A DNA stretch of 64,000 bases from Cochliopodium minus (Eukaryota > Discosea > Himatismenida > Cochliopodiidae): NCBI GenBank assembly GCA_024220525.1, contig JAMYWO010000072.1, forward strand, positions 96,134 to 160,133, read 5' to 3'. Shown one piece after another: positions 1 to 12,645 of this stretch. The stretch's first letter is position 1. Each line of letters begins with the position of its first letter. The notes under the pieces were generated by a model, which was not told the DNA's origin, did no database searches, and saw nothing but the letters and a program-made list of their open reading frames with translations. A program made the position numbers and the translations under genes.

Positions 1-800
1 TAAACAGACCAAGTAAAATAATTTCAAACTTTTAAATAATAATTATCTTTCAATATAATTCCACAAAATTTATTTAAATTCCATAAATCATTTAATTGAT
101 TCATCATAAAATAGTGCCTCAATGGTATAGATTAAAAACTGGAAATACTATCAGATACAATGCAAAAAGAAGGTAAAATTAAATAAATATACAAAAATAA
201 AGATAATTCTAACAATTTTTAATATTAACAGAAACTGGAGAAGAACCAAATTGAGACTCTAAACTATTTGTATACCTTCATGAACATTTTGATAGAAATC
301 AAAACCCATATTTAATAAAATTTTGATTATATCTCATTAAATTATTGTTTTTAATTTAAATTCTTCATTTTTTTCAAAATTTTTGTAGTGTGAGGGATAT
401 TAAATTCAAGTTTTAAAAAAATGAAAATTAGCTTAACTTTCAAAAGTATTTTATTGAGCAGAGTGAACAAACTATATATGGTAAAATCATATAATCAATC
501 AAACAAGAATAAATAGAGAATGTGAATAAATGATACAAAAGAAATGAAATTTATAAAGGAGAATATATCTTTAAACATAAGAATATGAACAAAAAATGAT
601 ATATCTCATCCAATCATGTTGTATCAAATCTTGATTGTATGATCGAAATATAAGATTAACAATATTCTTATTTATTCTTTAATACTTCAGTCTTCCATTT
701 ATGATGAGGAAGTTTTGTTTTTGATAAAAAGATATTACCCCTTTTTATTTATATTTCTTTTACTTGACTATTTTTTTGTTTGTGAAATAGAGAACAATCA
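1..800. other. AT-rich stretch without recognisable gene
   Basis: No open frame of meaningful length, conserved motif, RNA gene or repeat family is visible on either strand. Composition is mixed AT-rich sequence rather than the pure homopolymer runs typical of the introns further on. Confidence 0.5.
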
Positions 801-1475
801 AAAAGAACCTTGAACACCAATACTTCAGTCCAATCACTAAGACTCCTTTCTTCTACATTCTACCCTCAGAGCGAAAGGTTTTCGTATATAAAAGAGATAC
901 ATAAGACATATCTGTTCAAAACCTTTCCATCTCCTTCTTTGATGACACTAATCTCAATTAGAATATCCAATTCCCTGGTGATCATAACACGTTTTTCAAT
1001 GATAAGCTTCTAGTACTGGGATTTACTATTTTAACTCGTTCAGAGTATATCAAAGGAGGAACAAATAGTATTGGTGTTCAGTGTTTTCTCGACAAGAAGG
1101 GATTAAAGTTGAAAAGAGGAGAAGAAACATTTTTTGTTGTATCAAAACATTGACCATTACTTTGAGATGAACAACATTAGAAAACCAGTCGTCAAACAAA
1201 AGGAAAAAACTCACTTTCAATTCGAGAAGTATTTCTCTCTAAAATTAGGAGATCTTGTCATAGGAGTTGAAGAAATTTGAGGAACAAAATTTGAAAATGT
1301 TTCTTCATTGGATTAGTAGAAGAAAAAGCGAAGAAGTTTTTCTACCAACTCCAAATTCCAGTTGTCTTAGAAAAGAACATCACGAGAAAAACTTTATTGA
1401 TCTGCAGTCGTCTACGATTAGAGCTTGTTGTAAAGAAAGGATCGATTCAAAGTTATATCTTGTCTGATTTCAACT
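801..1475 (+). pseudogene. Decayed coding region of unknown family
   Basis: Base composition rises to exon-like levels here. Short plus-strand frames read like protein, for example around 961-1152 (NIQFPGDHNTFFNDK, GGTNSIGVQCFLDKKG) and 1218-1275 (QFEKYFSLKLGDLVIGVEE). They do not connect into one gene, and the splice patterns seen elsewhere in the window do not explain the interruptions. I do not recognise the family. It is either an old gene remnant or part of a diverged gene whose other exons were lost at the contig end near 1707. The stretch lies left of the N, so it need not be a true neighbour of the helicase. Confidence 0.3.
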
Positions 1476-1680
1476 TCCATCTGATTATTCTGATTTTTAA
1501 TATGTTCATTCATATTATTTCTCCTTTCCTTCTTCTTCCTTCTCTTGGTTTTCCCTTTCCTTCATGGATTTTGTTTTCTTTCCCTTTTTCTTTCCCTTCA
1601 ATCTTCTCTCAATATCTTCCGAATTTTTAGATCTCAACAAGATTGTGAGGATCGATTTTGTCAGGAGTTTTTGATGATAA

Positions 1681-1815
1681 TTAAAAAAGAATTTTAAAAA
1701 AATATTTNATAAAAAATAAAAAATAAAAAATAAAAAATAAAAAATAAAAAATAAAAAATAAAAAATAAAAAGTAAAAAATAAAAATAAATAAAAAATAAA
1801 AAAATAAAATAAATT
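1681..1815. repeat. (AAAAAAT)n-type tract containing an undetermined base
   Basis: Near-perfect tandem 7-mers of A6T on the plus strand, with one N at 1707. The helicase gene to the right runs into this tract as if into an intron, but no next exon follows on the left. The tract is the likely site of a contig join. Confidence 0.7.
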
Positions 1816-1817
1816 AC

Positions 1818-3572
<1,755 letters not shown>

Positions 3573-3716
3573 TTTTTTATTTATTTTTCAATAAATTCCA
3601 ATTTCTAGATCCAAATTAGATTGACAACAAATTGATCACATTTTAGGTTCTTGTGAAATGATGGGTATATATTAATTATAATTATTACTCCCATTAAATT
3701 GTACAAAATTAAAAAA

Positions 3717-6700
3717 ATGGAAGGAGCTTCTAAATACTTGTCAGATACAAAAAAGATTATCATCCTCATCAATTCATTATTCGCCTCATTGGTTTGTGGT
3801 AAATATATAAAATAAATCTTTTTAATTCTCTTTTTATTAAAATATAATGTCTTATATAGGATCTCTCTATGCATATTCAGTATTTGCTGTAAAATAGAAT
3901 TTCAAAGGTGTGAATAAAAGTAATTACAATCAAATATTTTTTTTTCCGATATCATTCAACGAAATAGCCTGCATTAAAAGTTCAATTGGATTATACACAA
4001 ACAGAAATAAATCTTGCAGGTTCATTGGGAGACAGTAAAAAAAAAAAAAAAATAAATAAAAAAAATTTTTTTCAAACATTTAAAAAAAAAAATTTAAAGT
4101 TGGGTAAAAAAAATAAAAAAACTGAGAAACCAATAAAGTTTAATTTTTGGTTGTATACTCCACAAGGTTATATTTGGGAATAACAACTGGTCTTTTGTAC
4201 GATTTCGCAGGTTATTTTCTTTCAAGAAAATTTAACAAAAAAAAAAATTTAATAATAAAAAAAAAATTTAATAACAAAAAAAATTTTAAAAAAAAATTTA
4301 AAATTTTCAAAAGGACCTTTTGTTACATGCTTTTTGGGATCGATTTTGAGTTTTATAGGATATTTCTTGGTTTATGGCTCAGTGAGTCAATGGTACAGCA
4401 CACCCACATGGCTGCTCTCATTGTTTTTATTTTTAGTGGGACAAGGTAAAAATCATTTTTTAAAAAAATAAAAACTTCTTGAATTATTTTTTAAAAAAAT
4501 AAAAATATGATAGGAAATGTTGCTGGTAATAAATCTTCTTAAATGATTTTTCAAAAAAAAAAAAAAAAAAGAAAAAAAAAATCATTATAAAATAATTTAT
4601 TTAGGATTCACTTCTTGTTTGTTGGTTTCCTCAAAGACTTTCTCAGAGGGGAAGAGAGGGATCATCGTGGGGTTGAACGTGGGATTTTTTGCGATGTCTT
4701 CAGTGATGTTGTCATTCATTTACAGGATGTTTTTCAAAAAAAACGAAAACATAAAGGGTTACATGCTCGTTCTGGCAATTGGTATTATATAAAAAAAAAT
4801 TCTTTATTTTAAAATTTAATTTTATTACTTTTTTTTTTCATCCTTAATTTTTTTTTTGATCACTTTTTAAATTTATTTTTTTCATTTACTATTTTTATTT
4901 TAACTATTTTAATAAATTTGATTAATTTTCATAATTTATTTGATTTTTTTTTATTTTTTATTTTATATTTTGAACATTTTTTATATTTTATTTCAAACAT
5001 TTTTTTTTTATTTTCATTTATTTTTTATTTTCATTTATTTTTTGTGGGAATATTAGTTTCGGGGGTGGTATTGTTGATAAGCTCTTTCATATTCAAAATA
5101 TTCGTCCCTCCTGAGCCAAAACCCACCGAATCAGGGAACATCACCCTCCAAGAAGAATCAAAACCGATCAGCGTGAACCACTCAGAAAAAGAAACCTATT
5201 ATGATCTCCCTCCTCTCGAAGTGGACGTCTACGGAATAAAATTAATCAAAAATTTTGACTTTTGGATGCTTTTTTTCATCATGTTTGTTGGTAAGAAATA
5301 TCTAAATAAATAAAATTTAATTATCTTTTTTAACAAATTTAATTATCTTTTTTATTTTTTTAATTTTTTTTTGAATAAAGATAATTTTTTTTATTTTTAT
5401 TTTTATTCAGCACTTTTTTTTTAAAACATATTTTTCGTTTGTTAATTGTTTTTTTTCACATTTCGAATTAATTGCAATCAGAAATTAATTTATAAAAGAA
5501 AATTTAGGATTATCATGATTAATTTAGTCACATATTATTCTTATTTTTAAAACTTTATTTCACTAATAAAATAGATTTTTGCAAAAATATTTTTATTTAC
5601 AATTTTTTATTTTTATTGACTGATTTTTTTTTTATTTTTTTATTTTTTTAATTTAATTTTTTTTAATTTATTTAATTCTTAATCTTATCTTTTAAAAATT
5701 AAATGAAATTAATTTTTTTTTCTTAAATTATCTTTGTGTTGTTACAGGAACTGGAGCGGGTTTGGTTGTGATAAATGGATTGGGGTCGATCATTCATTCT
5801 CTCAATTATTCTGACGGAATCCAGACCACTTACATCATCGTCTTAGGGTTTTCCTCTTTGTTCGGAAGGCTCCTTGTTGGACTTGCATCAGACAGATTCG
5901 AAAGTAAAAAATAAATAAAAATTAAAAAAAAATTAAATAAAAAAATTAAAAAAAAAAAAAAAATTTAAAGAAAAAAATTAAAAAAATAAACTAAATCAAC
6001 TAAATAAACTAAATTAATTTGTAAATTAAATTAATTTTAAATTGTAATATTTTAAATTCGAAAAATAAATAAAAATTTTATTATAATGAAATCAAAAAAG
6101 AGAAAATTAGACGTTCCTTTTGGTTGATAATCTCCCTTCTTGTCATGGCCTTTTCGCACATTCTCTTCGCATTGGACCAATACTCCATGGTTCTGTTTTT
6201 AGGTAAATTCAATTATGTTGAAAGAATGATAAAAAAAATTCAATTAAAAAAAAAATTATAAAGTAATCGCAACAGGTTTTGCTTATGGATCAATGTAAAG
6301 TTATACTTTCATTATTTTTTTTTATATTTTTTTATTCGAAAATTTTTTTTATTTTTTTATTTTTTTATCAAGATTTTTGATTATTATTTTAAAGTTTTGC
6401 CAACGGTATCTCGCTCAATACAATCTATTTCGGTGTCAAACACAGTGGGATGAATTATGGGTAAGAAATTCCCTTTTAAAAATTTTTTTTTTATTAAAAA
6501 TTATTTTACAAAAAAAAAAAATCTAGATTTATTACGTAAGAGAAATTTAAATAAAAAATAATTAAAATAAAATTTAAAAAAACTAAATAGAAGAAAAAAA
6601 AAGATTATTTACTAATTAAGAAAATTTTAATAAAAAAAAATCTAGGTTGGCAACTGCGTCAGGTGGTTTGACATTAAGCGTAATCAGGTTATTTTTTTAT

Positions 6701-6885
6701 TTATCATTTTTTTTTTTATTAATTATGTTTATTTTTTTTATTTTAGTGGTCACATTTATGATCGTTTGGCCACAAACAATTTTTGTTATGGAGAAATTTG
6801 TTGGCGATACGCTTTCTTAATGACTGGCATCTTGTGTGTTGTTGCGATACCCGTTGCCATTGTGTTGACTAAAAGGAGAAAATAA
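3717..6885 (+). CDS. Major facilitator superfamily transporter (nodulin-like/monocarboxylate-type)
   Basis: Multi-exon membrane transporter with about a dozen coding segments. It starts MEGASKYLSDTKKIIILINS and continues GSLYAYSVFAPALK, QLDYTQTEINLAGSLGD, ITTGLLYDFAGPF and GSILSFIGYFLVYGSVSQWY. A long hydrophilic loop (about 5100-5240, PPEPKPTES...) separates the two six-helix halves. The second half has GTGAGLVVINGLGSI, then GFSSLFGRLLVGLASDRFE, the MFS motif with G-R-L..G..SDR, and ends GILCVVAIPVAIVLTKRRK. The order SLYAYSVF...L..TQ..IN..GS.GD and the split halves resemble the nodulin-like/MCT group of eukaryotic MFS carriers. The substrate cannot be read from sequence. Introns are short and T-rich, except one near 4782-5055 and one near 5290-5745. 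Confidence 0.85.
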
Positions 6886-7030
6886 AATCACTCCCTTTTT
6901 ATAATTTATAATGAATTGTACAATTTAATAAATCAATTTATTTTTAATTTTTTTCAATTTTTTTTTGAGTTTTATAAATATATTTATAAATAAAATAAAT
7001 AAAAAAAAATTGTTGAAAAAATTTTTAAAC

Positions 7031-7845
7031 ATGGAAAAGAAATTCAAAAAACCATATTTTGAGGGTAATTGATATTGATCAAAAATTCAAGGATATAATT
7101 TAATATATCCAAACATCGATAAAAAATTGCGCCAAATTAAAAAAATAACGATTTATCACTTCTTTTCCACAGATAAATCCTCCTCTAGGGGAAATGTTGA
7201 AATAGGGAATCTTGCAGTGTGGTCATTATCTTCTGCCAAACCTGGATTTGGTGTCCAACAGCTCAGAGATGATAATACAGAGACTTATTGGCAGAGTGAT
7301 GGCCCTCAGCCTCATCTCATCAATATCCAGTTCCCAAGAAGGATGGAAGTGGAAGAAATTGAAATTTATACAGATTTTAAATTGGGTAAGATAATCTATA
7401 AATGGAAATACATTGCTCATATCTTCATTCATGCTGATATATTAACCCAAATTTAAAGTATTATGCTCATAATATTATCAATTTTTATCTCAACGTGAGA
7501 TACTATAAACTAATTTTTCATTATATCAAAGATGAATCGTATACACCCCATCATATTTCTATCAAATCAGGTACCAATTTTCACGATCTCAAGGAAATTA
7601 AATTCATAGAATTAGAAGAAGCAAATGGGTGGATCTCGTTCAATTTTAGAGAAAATGAGGATACCTCCCAAAAATATTTATGCACTAATTTCATACAGGT
7701 GGCGATAGTCCAAAATCATCAAAACGGAAGGGATACACATCTCAGACAATTGAAGATCTATGGACCCAAGAAACCATCCGCTTCATTATTCAACACTAAT
7801 CTTTTTTCAAGAATAGAATATACTCAATTTGAAACATTGAGATAA
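7031..7845 (+). CDS. APC10: Anaphase-promoting complex subunit 10 (DOC1)
   Basis: Substrate-receptor subunit of the APC/C ubiquitin ligase, which helps the coactivator bind degrons. Three exons (7031-7064, 7173-7385, 7532-7845) give 186 aa, close to the 185 aa of human APC10. The DOC galactose-binding-like beta-jelly roll is clear: [54 protein letters not shown], then [20 protein letters not shown], the family's signature loop. The C-terminus ends ...FETLR. The known APC10 tail ends in Ile-Arg and docks into the TPR subunit APC3. Here Leu-Arg takes that place, which may be a conservative variant. The gene lies convergent with the J-domain gene. Confidence 0.95.
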
Positions 7846-7948
7846 AACAAATTGTATCAAAACAACAAGATTTAAATCTTTTTTATAAGATATTTTTAAT
7901 TAATTAATTTTATTAAAAATATTTAAAAAAAAAAAAAAAAAGAATAAA

Positions 7949-10900
7949 TTATTTGTTTTCATTGTTGTTGTTGTTGCTGTTATTTTGGGGAATGTTTTTA
8001 TTGTTACTGCTGGGGTCGTAAAAAAAGCGACTCTGAACGGGGTTAAAGCCATACTGAGGAGGGAGATAGTTGCTGTAATAATATCCTGGATGTACGAGAT
8101 TGGGGTTGTAATTGAGAGGAGTTAAATTAGGATTCAAATTGGGATTATAATTGGGAGGAGTAAAGTTAGGATTAGTGGTCAAATTGTTCGAAAAGTTTGG
8201 GTTGTAATTAGGAGGAGTTAGATTAGTCACATTGGGAGTTGAATTGTTGGAATAATTGGGATTAATCATGTTGGGAGGAATTAAATTAGGATTCAAAGTA
8301 GTAGAAGGTAAGTTTGGATTATTGTTCATGTTGGGAGGGAGATAAGAAAACCCGTTGTTTTGCACATATAGAGAGTTTTGGTAGTAAGGAGAGTAGTGGG
8401 GAGAGTACTGAGGGGGGTACTGAAAGTTGGAGTAATTGGGGTTATTAGTCATGTTGGGGGGAAGAAAAGAAGGAACGAAAGGTTTGGGGTCCAAGTGGTG
8501 AGGAACTCCGTTGGGTTGTGTATTGACAGAGAAAGAGTTGCTTTGGAGGTAAGTGGGGAGGCCGCTGTTGAAGGGGATACTGCTGCTGTTGTTGGTGTTT
8601 GGGTTGTTAGTATCTTTTTTTGTGACAGTGAATTTGTTGCTTTTGTTTTCTTTAATGATATTATTATTATTATTATTATCATTGACATTTACATTATCAT
8701 TAATAATATTTTTGTTATTAATGTTGGAATTATTGCTGGGTAAATGATCATCAAAAACTTTATTATTTTTGTTGGGTTTACTTTTGTTACTACTACTAAT
8801 GTCAAGTTTAGAAGAAGTGGTATCATTTGGGGTTTTGTTTTGGTCCACAAGAAGACCACTGCTGCTACCATCACTAATGCCAACACTAACGACATTTTTG
8901 TTTTTGTTTTTGTTCTTGTTGTTGTTTTTTTTTTTGGTTTTTTTGTTAATTAAATTGGAATTTAACTGAGAAGTGTTAACACTGTCATTAGTAGGAAGCA
9001 AAGAATCCAAATTGGGCAAATTAAATTGAAGTTGATCACTGCCAGTAACATTCAAAGGAGTGGGTGTGGTTTGTATCGTTATCGGAGTATTCACAGTGGT
9101 GAGCAAGTTAGAGTAGTTGGTGTCTCCCTTCTTCGTCACTGTGAATTTCTTTTGATTTTGTTGCTGCAGTTGTAGCTGTTGCTGTTTAGACAGTATCTCT
9201 GTGTCATTCTTCTGTGTGAAATTGTTTTTAGAATAAACAGGAGATGTTTCAACAAGCTCTTCGTTCTCTAAAAAAGATTTTTTGTCTGTTTTTTTTTTTT
9301 TTTTTTTTTCATTTTGTAGAATAAATTTTTTAAATTTTAAATTTTATTTTTTTTATTTATTTTAAATTTTATTTTTTTGTTTTTTGGAAAATATTTAATA
9401 ATATTTCAATTTTACCAATAATGTTACTTTTGTCTGTCTTTTTGACAAATATTTTTTTTTGATTTTTGATCGGAGAAACGTTGATGTGTTTTTTCGAAGA
9501 AGCGTTTTGCTGTAGAAAAAGCTCCTCTTCACGGACCTTTCTCAGCTGCTCCAACTTCAAGAGCTCCTCTTGCTTTCTCCTCTCTCTTTCTTCTTCCTCC
9601 TTTCTTTGTTGTTCTTCTTCTAAATGTTTCCTTTTTATTTCTTCCAATTTTTTTCTTTCTTCTTCTACATGAAAATTTTTCGTAAAAAGAAAAAATTTTT
9701 AATTGAAGAAAATAAATAGTTGCTAAAAATCAAAAAATTTTTAATTAACGAAAATAAAGTTTTTTTTAAAAAAAATAGAAAATAAAAAAATAAAAAAATA
9801 AAAGAAAAAAGTTTTCAATAAAAAAAATAAAAAAATAAAAAAAATAAAAAATAAAAAAAATAAAATAAAAAAGTAAAAAAAAATTTAAAAAAAAGTAAAA
9901 AAAGTTTTCAAAAAAAATATGAAAAAATTAATCAAAAATAAAAAAATATTAAATTGGTTATGTTTGACCCTCTTTTTGCTTTTTTTTTTGTTCTTCTTCA
10001 TACTTTTTCTTTTTTACTTCTCTCTCCTTTAACTTTTTTTTGCGCTCCTCTTCCTTCTTGAGTCTGACGGACTCTTCCTCTTGCTGCCTTTTTTTCCTGA
10101 GCTCTTCCTCTTCCTTTTGTTTTTTGAGTCTCTGTTCCTCCATTTGCTTTTTCTTTAATTTTTTTTGTTCTTCATCAAAAAACTCTTTTTTTTTTTTTTT
10201 TTTTTGAAATAAGAATAATGACAATAAAATAAAAATCAAAAAAATATTAAAAATCAAAAAGAATAAAAAATAAAAATAAAATCAAAAAGAATAAAAATAA
10301 ATCAACAAAAAATGTCAACTAATAATAAAATAAAAAATACCTTCTGCTTTAGATTTTAATAGTCTTTCTTCTTCCAACTTTCTCTTGAGCTCAAGCTCTT
10401 CCATCTCCTTTTGCTTGATAAGCCTCTGCTCTTCCTCACGCTTCAAACGAAGCTTCTCCTCCTCCTCCCTCTGCTTCCTTTGCTTCTCCTCTTCGAGCAT
10501 CCTCTGTTTTTGGAGCTTTTCATTATGAAGCTTCTCCACGAGCTGCTGGATGAGTTGTTTGGCCTCTTCGAGAGCTTCGGTTAAGAGGGGCTTCATCTTT
10601 TGGTTGTTTTCAATGGAATTGATGCATCTTTTGAGATCGGGAAGACTTTTGTTAGAGATTGCGTTTTCCAAATCGGATTTACTCTTCTCGAAAAGCATTT
10701 GGAACTTCTTCTCTTGATCGCTCTTCTTCTCTTTCTCCTGCTTCTCCTTTTCTAGGTGCTCGACCTCGAGTTTCTTGAGGATTTTTTGTGCATTGACGAT
10801 GTGAGACTCAAAGCGAGATCTGAGCTTTGAGCTTTCGACAGACTTGATCGCATTAGCAAGTTTGATGGCGGATTTGGAGTTGATTGCGTTCTCGAGGATT

Positions 10901-12559
10901 TTGATGGAAGAATCAACTTTGATTTTCAATCTTTCTTCTTTCTCTTCCTTTTCTTTCCTCTCTTTCTCTTCTTTTTCTTTCTCTTTTTGCAATCTTTCTT
11001 GCTCTTTTTGCTCTTGTGTTAAAGTGATGATGTATTTTTTGGCTTGTTGATGGAGAGACTTTAATGAGTTGAGGACATTTGCGTTCTGCGTGCTTTCTAG
11101 TCCTTCCACTGCCTCGATCAATCTCTTAAGACTTCCAAATTCTATGGCATCACTCAGTTTCTTTTTGTAGTTTTCGATTAAGATTCTTTCTCTCTTCATG
11201 TTTTCTTCTTTCCTCCTTTTCTCCCTTTCTAACTTTTCAATTTCTATGAATCGTGTGAGCATCTCTACCAGTATTTGGTTGACGTTTGAAAATTTGTGAA
11301 TTTGGTTTTTGACGTTCACCATCTTTTTGTAGTCTCTTTCTTTTATGGCATCCGTTATTAGCTTGTTTATGTCTGGGATCACCATAGAAACCCACCCACT
11401 CTTCACACTTTGTCCTATAGTGTTGTAAGCAGCAACACTAAAAGAGTAGTTGACTCCTGGTCTCAATTCTCTTACCAAAAACTCAAATTCTTCAAATTCA
11501 AACTTATTTTCATTAATTATTTCCTCCTCTTTCATCAAACAAGAAATAAATTTTTTAACAAAAAAAAATTTTTTTTTTACCCTCACTTGAACCCTTTTTC
11601 ATGTAAATCCTAAATTTTGTTTCACGAACGTATCTCCCTGTCCAAGTGATCTTGATAATCGAATCTGATACCAATGTTAATTTGGGTGTACTAGGTTTGT
11701 TAGGCAACTCATCATAATCATCTTATATGATGAAATAAAAAGAATTAGTATCATTTTAAGAAATAATGTATAATTTGATTGTATCTTTCTTTGGAATATA
11801 ACCAATCTTAAATTGTTTCAAATTATAGTGAAATTATTCAATCGTATCTTTCCATATATTTTATTACCATAACTATCATCGCTATCATCACTATCAGATC
11901 CTCTATGAAAGAAGAAATTCATATCATTATCGAAATATACCTTTTGTTGGAAAAAAAAATTTCCTCCTTTCTTCATATGTGCCCTATGATGGAACATTCT
12001 TTCAAATATTTCGAATGGATCAAAATATTCATCAAATGAGAGATCATCATTGTCATCATCAGGAGGGTTATCATATTTTTCCTTTTTATCAGCATCTCCA
12101 ATAATTGAATATGCTTCAGAAATGAGCTGCAAAATTATTGTTTTGTGAGTCATTATTTAATATTCTATCAAGATTTGTTGTCCAATTTGGTTTAAATTTG
12201 TATAAATATGCGAGAATATGTGAATAAGAGAATAATGAATTTGTAATATGTTATAATGATTAATTGTATCGAAAATGATTAATCATTTTCGCTTGGATTG
12301 ATGAGAAATATATTTTAAAATGGAACCTTAAATTTTTTCGTTGCTTCTTCTTTATCTTCATTTTTGTCTGGATGATACATCTTGTAAAAATGATTGATGA
12401 ATATTATATATAGGTAACATTTTATGTTGTATATTTAAATATTACTTTGGCTCCCCTCTTATATGCTTTTTTGATTTCTTCTGGGTTGGCATCTTTTCCT
12501 ATCCCCAATATTTCATAATATCCTTTTGGATCATATATCTCCTCATCAGATGAAGACAT
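7949..12559 (-). CDS. J-domain, FN3, coiled-coil and Asn-rich protein
   Basis: Eight exons (12559-12446, 12380-12327, 12126-11868, 11721-11581, 11528-10341, 10184-9969, 9664-9416, 9267-7949) give 1179 aa in one frame. Residues about 12-75 are a DnaJ J domain (YYEILGIGKDANPEEIKKAY, then the Hsp70-stimulating HPD in MYHPDKNEDKEEATKKF). An acidic, Phe-rich linker follows. Residues about 145-230 are a fibronectin type III domain (TPKLTLVSDSIIKITW...LRPGVNYSFSVAAYNTIGQS). Residues about 250-690 are a very charged Glu/Lys coiled coil. The C-terminal 450 residues are low-complexity Asn/Pro, with repeated PNYNPN and two copies of a KFTVTKK segment. It is probably an Hsp70 co-chaperone on a scaffold or cytoskeletal partner, which is inference. 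I know no standard family with this order. Confidence 0.8.
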
Positions 12560-12645
12560 CGATTTCTATTATTTATGGAGGTTTTAAAAAGTTTAGTTAT
12601 TTTTTTTTTATTTTAAAAAATTTGATTTGTTCAACAGCATTAGCA

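Noticed and set aside
8378-8969. Several plus-strand open frames rich in Leu/Val
   Set aside because: They are the antisense of the Asn-rich tail of the J-domain protein (AAT/AAC read backwards).
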